Origin: Gemmatimonadota bacterium | GTDB lineage: Bacteria > Latescibacterota > UBA2968 > UBA8231 | NCBI GenBank assembly: GCA_018673255.1 | Contig: JABHDC010000089.1 | Span: 1-38,229, forward strand | Direction of reading: 5' to 3' | Length of the DNA: 38,229 nucleotides | Shown: positions 23,529-32,175 of the stretch, in pieces | How the letters are laid out: each line of letters starts with the position of its first letter | Numbering within the stretch: position 1 is the first letter of the stretch | Notes under the pieces: model-generated | What the model was told of the DNA's origin: nothing | What the model saw: the letters and a program-made list of their open reading frames with translations, nothing else | The model's database searches: none | Translations under genes and position numbers: made by a program

Positions 23529-24811
23529 CAGGCGACCTCCGCCTTGATCGGTACGTCGTCGAGTTGAGTGAATACCTTCCGAATCGCCGCGGCCAGGGCA
23601 TCGATCTGCGCGGGACCATTGGGAGGGCGGTGATTGTTCACATTCCACATGCAGCTGTCGATGCAGTCTTGTGAAACAGGGAACTGGGCCAGGTCGTAGC
23701 TGATATCGTCCCGGGTGTGTTCGGCGCTCCACGGATAACCGCCGCCGTAGGCATTCTTGGCCTGGAAGACCGAGTGGGCCGGCAACAGCCAGTTGGCTCG
23801 GCTCATGCGAACGCCCTCGGCCCCCAGTGCGTCCACAATGCTGTTCGTCATCGTGCTGCTCGCCACGCCGCGCGCGCGGGCCACCGCGGGATCGGCACGC
23901 AGCACGTAGGCGTAGCCATTGGTGGGTCGATCAGCGGTACGGAAGGCCGGCACCAGATGCGGTGTATCTGACAGCTGGGCATTGAGCCGATTCCAGTTCT
24001 CGATCGCATCGGCATTGGTCGCATCGAATCGACGCAACTGGCTCAAGGCAAATGCGGCGGGCAGATCGGAGGTGCGATACATCCACCCCAGACCGTAGTC
24101 GTGGAATTCCCGGCCCGCTTCAGGTGGACGCATGTCGCTGAAGGCGCTGACCGCCTTGCCACGCGTGAACAGGGTCTCATCGTTGGTGACGAAGAGTCCC
24201 CCCTCACCGCCGGTGAGATTCTTGTTCTGATTCAGGCTGAAGGCGGCCACATCGCCCAGCGTGCCCGTTCTGCGGCCCTTGTATGTGGCCCCCACAGCCT
24301 GACAGGCATCCTCGATGACGCGCAGGCCATGGCGTGAGGCGATGTCGAGGATCGGGTCCATGTCGCAGGAAACGCCCCAATAGTGGACGACGAGGATGGC
24401 CCGCGTGCGCTCCGTGATGGCCGCCTCGATCGCGGCCGGGTCGATATGCATCGAATCCCAATCGACATCGACGAAAATGGGGATCGCATTGTGATGCAGG
24501 ATCGACGACGCGCTGCTCGTCCAGGACAGGGCCGGTGTGATGACCTCATCTCCGGGGCTGATGCCGCAGGCAGCGATGCACATGTGCAGGGCTGCGGTGC
24601 CGCTGTTGGTCGCGAAGCAGTGGTCGTTGCCATTCCAGGCGGCGAATTCCGTCTGCAGCGCAGAGGCGTGGGGGCCAAAGGCATGCTGATCCTGTCGAAG
24701 TGACGCCAGCACGAGTGTCTCGTCTTCAGCCGTCACCTCAGGCCAGATACGGAATTCAAGTCCCTCAGCCACGGCGGCCGGGCCGCCATGGATTGCCAGT
24801 TTGTCAGCCAT
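23528..24811 (-). CDS. DegT/DnrJ/EryC1/StrS-family aminotransferase
   Basis: This 427-residue PLP-dependent protein of aspartate-aminotransferase fold type I matches the sugar-aminotransferase family. The PLP-contacting stretches are FATNSGTAALHMCI (about residues 66-79), DEVITPALSWTSSA and VIEDACQAVGA, whose aspartate pairs with the pyridine nitrogen. The catalytic lysine is in FSLNQNKNLTGGEGG (about residue 195). Family members transaminate keto-sugars for cell-surface polysaccharides or antibiotics, and some act on other ketones. AGGAGAG nine bases before the ATG supports the start. It is followed immediately by the ceramidase-like gene. No glycosyltransferase or nucleotide-sugar gene is nearby, so a role outside polysaccharide synthesis is plausible. 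Confidence 0.92.
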   Translation of the reverse strand: MADKLAIHGGPAAVAEGLEFRIWPEVTAEDETLVLASLRQDQHAFGPHASALQTEFAAWNGNDHCFATNSGTAALHMCIAACGISPGDEVITPALSWTSSASSILHHNAIPIFVDVDWDSMHIDPAAIEAAITERTRAILVVHYWGVSCDMDPILDIASRHGLRVIEDACQAVGATYKGRRTGTLGDVAAFSLNQNKNLTGGEGGLFVTNDETLFTRGKAVSAFSDMRPPEAGREFHDYGLGWMYRTSDLPAAFALSQLRRFDATNADAIENWNRLNAQLSDTPHLVPAFRTADRPTNGYAYVLRADPAVARARGVASSTMTNSIVDALGAEGVRMSRANWLLPAHSVFQAKNAYGGGYPWSAEHTRDDISYDLAQFPVSQDCIDSCMWNVNNHRPPNGPAQIDALAAAIRKVFTQLDDVPIKAEVA

Positions 24812-24869
24812 TTCTCAGATCTCTCCTGATGTGTAACGGGTAACATACACAACTTGCCCGGTGAGACAT

Positions 24870-24978
24870 GTGATTCACGGAGGGTCGGTAAATGGGACTC
24901 GTATGTCCCCTATGACAGGCTCTACAAATCCTACATATACAGACTATCAGAGAGAAAGATCCTTTTATAGTGAATCAC
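24870..24978. promoter_or_regulatory. Paired 9-bp dyads flanking a possible promoter
   Basis: GTGATTCAC at 24870-24878 and GTGAATCAC at 24970-24978 are reverse complements, each itself a quasi-palindrome (GTGA-N-TCAC), with starts exactly 100 bases apart. They resemble half-size CRP/FNR-type sites. Between them lies the candidate promoter ATGACA (24912-24917), 18-base spacer, TATACA (24936-24941). One dyad is upstream of it and one just downstream of the expected start near 24948, an arrangement suited to operator looping or repression. Confidence 0.4.
24912..24941 (+). promoter_or_regulatory. Candidate sigma-70-type promoter of the heme-domain gene
   Basis: ATGACA and TATACA with an 18-base spacer resemble a -35/-10 pair within the most AT-rich stretch of this region. 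The implied transcript starts near 24948 and has a leader of about 123 bases. A second possible -10, TATAGT at 24966-24971, has no matching -35. FCB-group bacteria can use non-standard consensus sequences, so this is tentative. Confidence 0.35.
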
Positions 24979-25024
24979 GTGCATGGCAGGATCTTTGCAG
25001 AGTAATGCAACATCTGCCCAGATG
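24955..25024 (+). promoter_or_regulatory. Structured 5' leader with three consecutive hairpins
   Basis: Three inverted repeats follow each other almost without gap: AAAGATCC/GGATCTTT (24955-24962 with 24989-24996, eight perfect pairs), TTGCA/TGCAA (24995-24999 with 25006-25010, sharing two bases with the first), and CATCTG-CC-CAGATG (25011-25024). The coding start is 47 bases further on, behind a GAGGG Shine-Dalgarno. Such a leader may stabilise a highly expressed mRNA or act as a regulatory element. No known riboswitch was recognised. Confidence 0.45.
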
Positions 25025-25070
25025 GGGTGGGAAGAACATGTCACAGCACTCGGGAGAGGGTGAGGGCACT

Positions 25071-26150
25071 ATGAACAAGAAGTCGACGGCGATCGGGGTT
25101 GCGATCACGATGCTGACGGCAGTCGCCATGTGGACGGCAGCCATTGCAGGACCAGCGGAGATCGTTGATCTCATGGCCAAGTCTGTGGGCGCGGGTCCCA
25201 ACGTTGACGGTATTGCGGATGGTATGTGGGACGGCGCTGAGAGCGTCACGGTGGCTGTCCTTGGCGGCGCCAATGCCGGCAGCCATGATGTAACCATCAA
25301 GTCCGTGTATACGGCCACCGATGTCTATTTCCTGGTCGAGTGGGATGATCCGACGCACAGTCTGCGTCGCTTCCCCTGGCAGAAGCAGGACGATGGTACG
25401 TGGCTGCACTTGAATGACGGCAGCGATCACGACGAGACCGAATTCTACGAAGACAAGTTTGCCTTCATCTGGCCCATCGGTACGATCGCTGGTTTTGCCG
25501 ACGCCGGTTGCATGGTCACCTGTCACGTCGGTGAGCCTAACAAGTCCTATGGCAACAAGTACAATGCCAATGCCGGTGAACTCGGTGACATCTGGCACTG
25601 GAAGTCCGTGCGTTCCGGTTCCATTGGCTACATCGACGATCAGTGGCTCGATGACACACGCTGGTCCGAAGACACGGGCAGCGCCGGTCGTCATTCCGAT
25701 GCGAAGACCGTCGGTGGTTACGTCAACAATGTGAACGAAGCTGGTGACGGTCCGGCCTTCATGGGCCCGCAGGGCGCCGATGGTCCTTACTGGATTCGTG
25801 ACGAAGAGAAAGTGGCCTTCGTCGACAACTTCGAAGCTGGCGACGAGATCCCCGGAATCATCGTGAAGCGTCCTGATGGCGATCGTGGTCAGATCGACGG
25901 CGTCGCTGAGTATGCCGGTGGCAAGTGGACGCTCGAGATCCGTCGCGCCCTGGTCACGGGCAGTGAGACGGATGTCAACTTTGCCGACCTCGGCGCGTCG
26001 TATCCCTTCGGCGTCGCAGTCTTCGACAACGCCCAGGTTCGCCACGCCTTCCAGACCAGTGTGACGCACCTGAGTTTCGAGCCGCGGGCGACGTTGGTCG
26101 CAGATCGTAGCTGGGGCGAGATCAAGGCCGAGATCGAGGATCTCCACTAG
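25071..26150 (+). CDS. Secreted ethylbenzene-dehydrogenase-type heme-domain protein
   Basis: This 359-residue protein has a Sec signal peptide (MNKKSTAIGVAITMLTAVAM, cleavage near AIA-GPA) and an ethylbenzene-dehydrogenase/DMSO-reductase-type heme-binding domain, a beta-sandwich that carries heme b in the gamma subunits of such enzymes. Supporting segments are VYTATDVYFLVEWDDPTHS, ELGDIWHWKSVR and KWTLEIRRAL. The only cysteines are in C147-MVT-C151-H152, a CxxxCH rather than CxxCH, which might still attach a c-type heme. No molybdoenzyme genes are nearby. Codon choice favours GGT, CGT and GTC more than the neighbours do, suggesting high expression. ATG 25071 is chosen for its signal peptide and Shine-Dalgarno; the frame is open from 24861. 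A periplasmic electron carrier is the best guess. Confidence 0.8.
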   Translation: MNKKSTAIGVAITMLTAVAMWTAAIAGPAEIVDLMAKSVGAGPNVDGIADGMWDGAESVTVAVLGGANAGSHDVTIKSVYTATDVYFLVEWDDPTHSLRRFPWQKQDDGTWLHLNDGSDHDETEFYEDKFAFIWPIGTIAGFADAGCMVTCHVGEPNKSYGNKYNANAGELGDIWHWKSVRSGSIGYIDDQWLDDTRWSEDTGSAGRHSDAKTVGGYVNNVNEAGDGPAFMGPQGADGPYWIRDEEKVAFVDNFEAGDEIPGIIVKRPDGDRGQIDGVAEYAGGKWTLEIRRALVTGSETDVNFADLGASYPFGVAVFDNAQVRHAFQTSVTHLSFEPRATLVADRSWGEIKAEIEDLH

Positions 26151-26194
26151 AACAAGAGCTTCCCCCGATACGCGGTGGGAGGGTTGAGTCGGGA

Positions 26195-26233
26195 GGGGCT
26201 GGGTGGCTGTATGCCATCCAGCCCCTTTATTTT
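26195..26233 (+). terminator. Rho-independent terminator
   Basis: GGGGCTGGGTGGC (26195-26207) pairs over 13 positions, one of them G-U, with GCCATCCAGCCCC (26213-26225) around the loop TGTAT. TTTATTTT follows. It lies 45 bases after the stop of the heme-domain gene, and its T-tract overlaps the stop codon of the convergent UroD-like gene. Confidence 0.92.
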
Positions 26234-27249
26234 GTCGCCTGCATCCCCTCATCGAGGGCGATGAGGTAGTTGGCTACAGGCAGGTAGTCGGTGAGCGAGT
26301 TGCCTGTGCCCAGGGCGTAATGTCCGTCGGCGAAACAGGACTCCACGACGCTGCGCGTGTAGTGCCTGATCTGATCTTCCGTCCCGCGACAGAGCAGATC
26401 CACATCCAGCCCGCCCAGTGGCGTCATACGGTTGCCATACTGGCGCTTGAAGTCTCCCACCGGCAGGATCACGTCCTCGAAGGAGTGCTTGGCGTCGACG
26501 CCGCAGGCGGCGATGTCGTCGTAGATCTCAGCCAGATTTCCGCAGGAATGCAGGATGAAGGGTTTCCCCTGCATGTGAGCGGCATCGGCCATATCGCGAT
26601 AGATCGGCAACACCCACTCCCGTAGCCGATCCGGCGGCAGGAAGGTCGCCGTCTTGAATCCCAGGTCATCGCCCTGTCGAAGGGCGCCGATGCCATCCAT
26701 CGTGGCCAGCTGGCGCACGGCACTGGTGTGAATCTGCCGGATCCTGTCGAACATGTCCGCAACCAGTTGGGGATCGTCGGCCAGGGCATAGGACAGGCCC
26801 ATGACACCCATCATCTGACTCACCCACTCATAGGGGCCGGCGCAGACACCGCCGACGATCTTCACACCATCCGGCAGCAATCCGGCGACGATCTCAAAGG
26901 GTTCGAAGTCGATCGGTGACGCCAGATCCGGCCACTCGTAGGCTTCAAATTCCGCCCGATTTCGGATAATGGCGTGGGCCTCACTCTCGTGAGACAGGCC
27001 GTCCCCACCACTGTCTCCCATTCTCAACTTTGGCGGGATCTCCATGGGGATGCAGTCGAATCCCAACCCCAGTCAGAAGTCGACGAAATGCCGCCACCGC
27101 TCGATGCCACGGGTATTGGTGTAATCGACCCCCAGGCGGGCACTGATGAATCCGGCACTGGCGATATGTTCGTAGAAGGGAAGGTGAGTCGGTGTGCCCT
27201 GGCGGGTCAGGACCTTCAGGAACTGGTCGAAGTCTGGTTGGCGAGACAT
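26227..27249 (-). pseudogene. UroD-like protein gene interrupted by an in-frame TGA
   Basis: One continuous frame encodes a uroporphyrinogen-decarboxylase-superfamily protein of about 340 codons, but codon TGA at 27075-27073 cuts it after about 58 residues (..RHFVDF-stop-LGLGFDCIP..). Both sides belong to the same protein: the N-terminal part has FYEHIASAGFISARLG, and the rest has KIVGGVCAGPYEW, ILHSCGNLAEIYDD and TPLGGLDVDLL, all family landmarks in register. ATG 27249 overlaps the stop of the serine hydrolase (TAATG), so it was built as a second operon gene. A TTG eight bases beyond the stop could restart translation, but without a proper Shine-Dalgarno and with the fold split. A sequencing error or recent nonsense mutation are the main readings. 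Members act in methyl transfer or decarboxylation. Confidence 0.75.
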
Positions 27250-28358
27250 TAGCAATCCTCTGGTCGAATCGCACTCAAGACCCGGCGGATGAAACCATCG
27301 TAGTGATCGCCGGACAACCAGCGAGATACGATGACCAGATCATGTTCAGGGTCGCTGAAGATCCTGTTCGACCCGGCGCCGGAATGATAGGAGCAACTGG
27401 CCGGCGCACTGGGCACGTTGCCCTGATCGGTATTCAGCGTCCAGTTCATGAAGCCGAAGTCCGACCCGAGACCGGTGGGCGTCGTGGCCATCCTGATCCA
27501 CTCATCGGACAGGATCTGCCGGTCCTGCCAGCGTCCCCGCCGCAGCGACAGATAACCGAAGCGGGCCTGATCGCGGGCGCTGATCCACATGCCGCCACCC
27601 CAGTGCCCGCCACCGCTGACCGAATGCAGCCGTTGCCCCTCCACATCGACCCAGGAATTCCCATAGCCGTGCCACTGCCATGTGTCGGTGGCACCGATCG
27701 GTCCCATCACGTGCTCACGCAATACGTCGGGCAGTGGCCGCTTCCACACTCGCAGCAGTGACAGGGCGAATCGATTGACGCGCACATCGTTGTATTCGAA
27801 GCGTGTACCCGGTTCGACGGGCTCCAGCAACCGATCGTCGGGATTGCCCGCCGCATAGTGCTTCTCCCAGAGCGTGCCTTCCCACTCACTCGTCTGCCGT
27901 AGCGAGTGGTCCCAGGTGATGTGCCGATTGTGATCGGAATCGTAGCCGCCATCTGCCACGTAGTCCGCGACGGGGTCGTTCAGATCGCGGATCAGACCCC
28001 GATCCCAGGCCAGACCGGCTACGGTGGACAGGAAACTCTTCGAGATACTGAAGGTCATGTCCACGCGCTCAGGTTCGCCCCATTCGCACACGATGTAGCC
28101 GTGTCGCAGAATGACACCCGACGCTTGGCCGCGATCCTGCATCGGTCCCAGAATCCTTGCGTCGTCGTGCGCTTTGCCGCCATTACTGGCGTCCCACTCG
28201 GCTCGCAGGTCGCGTCCGAACCCCTCGTGGGCCGGATCGCGAGCGAAGTCGACAGCCATTTCCAGCGTTGCACTGTCCATGCCGACATCGGCAGGTGCAC
28301 GTTGTTCCCAATCGTCACTGCTGTCGGGGTAATACAGGCGCTGAGTCTCTGATGGCAT
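27249..28358 (-). CDS. Serine hydrolase, beta-lactamase/penicillin-binding-protein-like
   Basis: This 369-residue protein matches the class C beta-lactamase/esterase family. The SxxK nucleophile motif is in MTFSISKSFLSTVAGLAWDRG (SISK, about residue 100). The YxN-type motif is in FEYNDVRVN (about 195). The third motif is HSG in YHSGAGSNRIF near the C-terminus. GGGMWISARDQARFGYL is also typical. No signal peptide is apparent from ATG 28358, so a cytoplasmic esterase or amidase is possible; true beta-lactamases are exported. The open frame to 28721 runs antisense into the next gene and was rejected. Its stop overlaps the start of the interrupted UroD-like gene. Confidence 0.85.
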   Translation of the reverse strand: MPSETQRLYYPDSSDDWEQRAPADVGMDSATLEMAVDFARDPAHEGFGRDLRAEWDASNGGKAHDDARILGPMQDRGQASGVILRHGYIVCEWGEPERVDMTFSISKSFLSTVAGLAWDRGLIRDLNDPVADYVADGGYDSDHNRHITWDHSLRQTSEWEGTLWEKHYAAGNPDDRLLEPVEPGTRFEYNDVRVNRFALSLLRVWKRPLPDVLREHVMGPIGATDTWQWHGYGNSWVDVEGQRLHSVSGGGHWGGGMWISARDQARFGYLSLRRGRWQDRQILSDEWIRMATTPTGLGSDFGFMNWTLNTDQGNVPSAPASCSYHSGAGSNRIFSDPEHDLVIVSRWLSGDHYDGFIRRVLSAIRPEDC

Positions 28359-28512
28359 CAGGATTCCCGTGTTCTTGTCAGTGGAGAGCACCGATGAATG
28401 GCCCGCGCGGGCACAAGCGGGTTGCCCGCCGCCGAAATGGGGTGTTACTTCGCCGAGGATGGTGGTGCCGCAGGGTGCCGCATCGCGTCGCCTCATCACA
28501 GGGGAACGAGTC

Positions 28513-29175
28513 ATGCGAAAGCACATCGCAGGTTGGATCGCCCTCTTCACGCTGGCTCTCAGCCTGCCGTCTCCCACGTCAGCCCAGATGTGGGGTGAAT
28601 CGTTGAATGAAGCACCTCTGACTCTGGTCCCCTCCGAGATGACCCTCGAAGAATACAGGGACATGAATCGGCGACTATCCGTCGGTCTGGCGCTACGGGT
28701 GATCCCCATCCCCGGGATCATGCATTACTACGCCGGCGAACCCGAGACGGGCAGGAAACTGTTGCGTCGGAGTCTGCTGGGTGTGGCGGCGATGATCGGG
28801 GGTGCGATCCTGAGCGATCCCGATGAAGGTGACTTTCCTAAGTCCGACTTTGATGTCATGATCCTCAATGAAGGCAACAAGAAGCGGGAGCGTCGTTACG
28901 AACAGATTCCCGTCGAGATCGAGGACGGCAACACCCAGTACAGACTGCGCGAACTGCATCGCAAGGGTGAACTCATGCCGGGTGGGCCGCTGATCCTGCT
29001 GGGCGCCGTGACGGTCGGCTACAGCCTCATCTATGACTTCTACAAGGGCATCCGCGTCATCGAAGAGAAGCGGGATCGGGTTCGCTACAAGTATGGTCGG
29101 CAGCTGGGTCTGCAGATGAGTATGGGATCCACCCGTCGTGCAGCACCAGGCATGGCGCTCACTTACAGCTTCTAG
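28513..29175 (+). CDS. Secreted/envelope protein of unknown function
   Basis: This 220-residue protein has a good Sec signal peptide (MRKHIAGWIALFTLALSLPS, cleavage near TSA-QMW). The mature part contains IPIPGIMHYYAGEPETGRK followed by a hydrophobic helix (SLLGVAAMIGGAIL). This resembles the PG-x-G-x-x-Y-x-G-E-x-x-x-G motif of small TM2/DUF5683-like envelope proteins. A second hydrophobic segment (PLILLGAVTVGYSLIYDF) follows a charged stretch. It ends TYSF with a terminal aromatic, as many outer-membrane proteins do, though it is too small and too helical for a clear barrel. It is divergent from the serine hydrolase and converges with the UroD-like gene. No specific function is assigned. The frame upstream of 28513 has no signal peptide and was not used. 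Confidence 0.65.
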   Translation: MRKHIAGWIALFTLALSLPSPTSAQMWGESLNEAPLTLVPSEMTLEEYRDMNRRLSVGLALRVIPIPGIMHYYAGEPETGRKLLRRSLLGVAAMIGGAILSDPDEGDFPKSDFDVMILNEGNKKRERRYEQIPVEIEDGNTQYRLRELHRKGELMPGGPLILLGAVTVGYSLIYDFYKGIRVIEEKRDRVRYKYGRQLGLQMSMGSTRRAAPGMALTYSF

Positions 29176-29207
29176 TGTCCCCGAGCCTTAGAATCTCGTA
29201 GCCGGAG

Positions 29208-30428
29208 CTATCGATAGCTGTAGTTTCGCGCGGTCTCGTAGAGGGCCAGGATATTCTCCACCGGCACATCGGCCTGAATATTGTGGATTGGATTGACGAC
29301 GTAGCCGCCTCCCGGAGCGTAGATATCGAGGCATTCCTGCGCTTCACGCCGCACCTCGTCCGCTGTCCCGAAGGGGAAGGTGCCCTGCGTGTTGATGCCG
29401 CCACCCCAGAACACGAGTCGGTCGCCGTAGGTCTTCTTCATCCATTCGCGGTCCATGCCGGCTGCCCCCCACTGCACCGGGTTGAGGCAGTCGACACCGG
29501 CATCTGCTATATAGGGAATGAGCGCCGGAATCGACCCACAACTGTGAATCCAGACTTTCACATTCTCGAATTCGTGCACGGCATCGCAGACGATCTTCCA
29601 GGCCGGGGCCATCACCTCGCCGAATAGTTCCGGGCGGAAGCACTCGCGGTCCTGGGTGCCGTAGTCGGCGCCACTGAGTACGACGACATCGATGTAGTCG
29701 CCCATCTCGGCAAGATACTGACGGGCCCGTTGTGCACTGGCCTCAGCCTGGGCGAGCATGAATTCCTGGCAGTGTGACTGATCCAGCGACATCTTCATGC
29801 CCCACTGATACAGGCCACCGTATCCACCGGACAGATTGAAGGGTGGCGTGACGACGAGGGCGCGATCGGTGGACTCGAAGAGTGCCTTCGCTTTGGCTAC
29901 CTCGCGTTCCATGTAGTCGGTCTCGATCGCACCCGGCAGGTCCCAGTCATCCGGTTCGATATGGGGGACCTCAAAGGTGTCGGTGAGATTCGCGACGCGG
30001 ACGGCGTCGAAGTAACGGCCGCCTTTCGGCATGCGTGCGACCGGTTCTTTCCAGTCGGGCCCATCACCTACCAGCAAAGAGCCATCCTCGGTGACTTCCG
30101 GCCGGAATCCAGAGGGCACCTGGAAGGTCTGACCATCCCAGAAGGTGTAGTCCTTCCAGCCATTGCGAGACAGGCCGTATTGCATCTGGTCTGCAGGGAC
30201 CATGACGAAATCGCAACCGAGTGCATCCAGGACCGGCTCCTCGACTTCGGCCAGCATCTGAAACAGATCGTATACGCGCGTCGATCCAGACTCGACGCCA
30301 AGGGCAGCCTTGAGAGCACCATAGGTCCAGGCAACGGTACCCGACATACGGGTGGCGCCCAGGTCAATGGCAGGGCGATCGGCTTCCTGGTGGTTGAGAA
30401 TCTTGCGTACACGTTCGCGCGAGGTCAT
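29208..30428 (-). CDS. Uroporphyrinogen decarboxylase-superfamily protein
   Basis: This 406-residue protein opens MTSRERVRKILNHQEADRPAIDLG, the classical start of UroD-like proteins (including methylcobamide:CoM methyltransferase relatives) that are not heme-synthesis HemE. WIHSCGSIPALIPYIADAGVDCLNPVQ (about residues 300-326) is the hallmark HSCG strand, where methyltransferases place zinc ligands. NPIHNIQADVPVENI closes the barrel. HemE is about 350 residues and has arginine/aspartate active-site motifs not seen here, so a role in methyl transfer or sugar-related metabolism is more likely. AAGGATG precedes the ATG. It follows the GHL10-type gene by 72 bases on the same strand. A second, disrupted member lies at 26227-27249. 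Confidence 0.85.
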   Translation of the reverse strand: MTSRERVRKILNHQEADRPAIDLGATRMSGTVAWTYGALKAALGVESGSTRVYDLFQMLAEVEEPVLDALGCDFVMVPADQMQYGLSRNGWKDYTFWDGQTFQVPSGFRPEVTEDGSLLVGDGPDWKEPVARMPKGGRYFDAVRVANLTDTFEVPHIEPDDWDLPGAIETDYMEREVAKAKALFESTDRALVVTPPFNLSGGYGGLYQWGMKMSLDQSHCQEFMLAQAEASAQRARQYLAEMGDYIDVVVLSGADYGTQDRECFRPELFGEVMAPAWKIVCDAVHEFENVKVWIHSCGSIPALIPYIADAGVDCLNPVQWGAAGMDREWMKKTYGDRLVFWGGGINTQGTFPFGTADEVRREAQECLDIYAPGGGYVVNPIHNIQADVPVENILALYETARNYSYR

Positions 30429-30500
30429 GCGTCATCCTTGTCTCAGAAGGGGTCCTGTCAGGATTAGCTTACCCCAATCGGGCCGGCTTCCGGTAGAGGG

Positions 30501-32084
30501 TCACCTGTCCAACAGGTATCCGACAGTCTGCAGTGTGCCGGTGTGGCCAACATCAATTTCCATCGCCTCGACCATGCACTCCGAGTCGACGGAGGGCGCC
30601 CGCGAGGTGATCTCAAGATGCAATTCGTTGTCGCCTCTCAGTGCGGGGCACTGTCCCAGATCGATCTCATAGGCGATGTGTGGCGGGACGTGCATTCCCG
30701 GATACCGTGTATCAGCGGCGACGTGAATGTTGGTCTTCCGGCGCTCGATGATGGCTGCATCCGGGATCGTGTCGCCATTGAGTTGTACTTCCAGTATGTC
30801 CTGATCGTGAAGATTGTAGACACGGAATCGCAGCCGACCGGAGATCGCTTTCCCGCAGCCATCTGCCACGCGGAAGGGGAAGAGGACGCCTTGGCCCGCG
30901 CCAAACTGCAAGGTTCGCCAGCTCTGCTCGGCGCCGCTGGGAGATCTGTCGGCACGCCAGATCGGCAGGAACGAGTATGAGGCCGGTTGCGACTGCCTCA
31001 CTTTCGGCGATTCGGCGGCCACATCGTGGACTCGCTTCACCCAGCCCGGGTTGTCGATGGTCTCGCAGCAGAAGTTGAAGGTGTAGACGCCATCGCCACC
31101 CCAACGGTCGAAATTGCGCAGGCAACCCCGGATCTGCTCGTCGGAGAAGAAGACCCGCCGATTGAAGTTCACCGGGTTCGGGGTATAGGCGTTGACGGCC
31201 CGATGATTGACCCACTCGGCGGCAAATGGATTCAGACAGGGATATACGCCGCAGTCTGTTCCCTCACACAGCGCTGCGAAGTCTTCGACGCGTGTACCGT
31301 AGTCGAGCCACATGAAGTCGGATGGCGCCACATAGTCGACCCAGCCCTCCTGGATCCACGTGGCCGGATCCAGTCCGAGTCCTGCACATTCCGCCAGACT
31401 GGGCGGTAGACGCACGCCCAGATGCCGCTGTGACTGATTCCCGGCGACGATCAGATCATGCACCTGGCATACGAAATCGTTCATCACATGGAGGCGATCC
31501 TGAGCCAGGTGGCTCGGGAAATACCGGCATGAGCGCATGAAATCGAGTTCAATTCCGCCGACGGCATGGGTCTCCAGGATCTCCCCGATGATGGCCAGTC
31601 GGTGTTCGCGCACCCCCGCGTGACTGTAGTCGAGGGCGACATCCGGTGAGCCATCCTCCAGCAGGATTCGCCATTCAGGGTGCTCACGGAGGATGGCGGG
31701 CGCCATGGACTGATAGAGATCACTGGCGTGATGCACATCGGACATGCGGATCGATGCCAGCACCCGCTTGCCCCGCAGGCGTACTTGGTCGGCAACGACG
31801 TGCAGGATATCCGTCCCGGCATCGCGCAGTTCGTCCAGGCACTGCTTGTTGTGCAGCTGTGACTGGGAAGGGGTCGGGGCAGCACCGGCCATATAGCGCT
31901 CACCGATGGCCGTCTCATGGTGTGTCTTGTCAGGAAAGGCTGTGCAGAAGGCGAGGACGTCCACGTGGCAGTCCTGCAAGAAGAAGTCGACCCAGGACCG
32001 GATCGATGTCTCCACGTGCCCTGGCGCGCAACTGTGCAGCATCTGGATGCCATCGTCGTTGCAGATGATCAGACGATCTCTCAT
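30501..32084 (-). CDS. GHL10-like putative glycoside hydrolase
   Basis: This 527-residue protein has a TIM-barrel-like region at about residues 1-340. Landmarks are LIICNDDG at the N-terminus, KRVLASIRMSDVHHAS (about 110), GGIELDFMRSCRYFPSH (about 175, with barrel-strand glutamate/aspartate) and GVYTFNFCC (about 320). This fits the hypothetical GHL10-type glycosyl hydrolases frequent in Planctomycetes and FCB genomes. Residues about 370-527 are a beta-sandwich (ISGRLRFRVYNLHDQDILEVQLNG), likely carbohydrate-binding. There is no signal peptide. It lies between a small secreted protein gene (91 bases upstream) and the UroD-like gene, all on the same strand. Substrate and catalytic residues are not established. 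Confidence 0.6.
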   Translation of the reverse strand: MRDRLIICNDDGIQMLHSCAPGHVETSIRSWVDFFLQDCHVDVLAFCTAFPDKTHHETAIGERYMAGAAPTPSQSQLHNKQCLDELRDAGTDILHVVADQVRLRGKRVLASIRMSDVHHASDLYQSMAPAILREHPEWRILLEDGSPDVALDYSHAGVREHRLAIIGEILETHAVGGIELDFMRSCRYFPSHLAQDRLHVMNDFVCQVHDLIVAGNQSQRHLGVRLPPSLAECAGLGLDPATWIQEGWVDYVAPSDFMWLDYGTRVEDFAALCEGTDCGVYPCLNPFAAEWVNHRAVNAYTPNPVNFNRRVFFSDEQIRGCLRNFDRWGGDGVYTFNFCCETIDNPGWVKRVHDVAAESPKVRQSQPASYSFLPIWRADRSPSGAEQSWRTLQFGAGQGVLFPFRVADGCGKAISGRLRFRVYNLHDQDILEVQLNGDTIPDAAIIERRKTNIHVAADTRYPGMHVPPHIAYEIDLGQCPALRGDNELHLEITSRAPSVDSECMVEAMEIDVGHTGTLQTVGYLLDR

Positions 32085-32175
32085 GCGTCATCCAGGTCAG
32101 TTGTGTGTGTGAACGGGGTAGCAGGTCGTGCTGCGGATCGACAGGAGCAGCCTATCGATCAACTCGACAGCGAGC

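Noticed and set aside
25041..26252. A 403-codon open frame antisense to the heme-domain gene
   Set aside because: It would run through the terminator hairpin, has no domain pattern, and the plus-strand protein has a signal peptide and Shine-Dalgarno.
27073..27075. TGA as selenocysteine in the UroD-like gene
   Set aside because: The site is not a catalytic position in the family and no selenocysteine genes or convincing downstream hairpin were seen.
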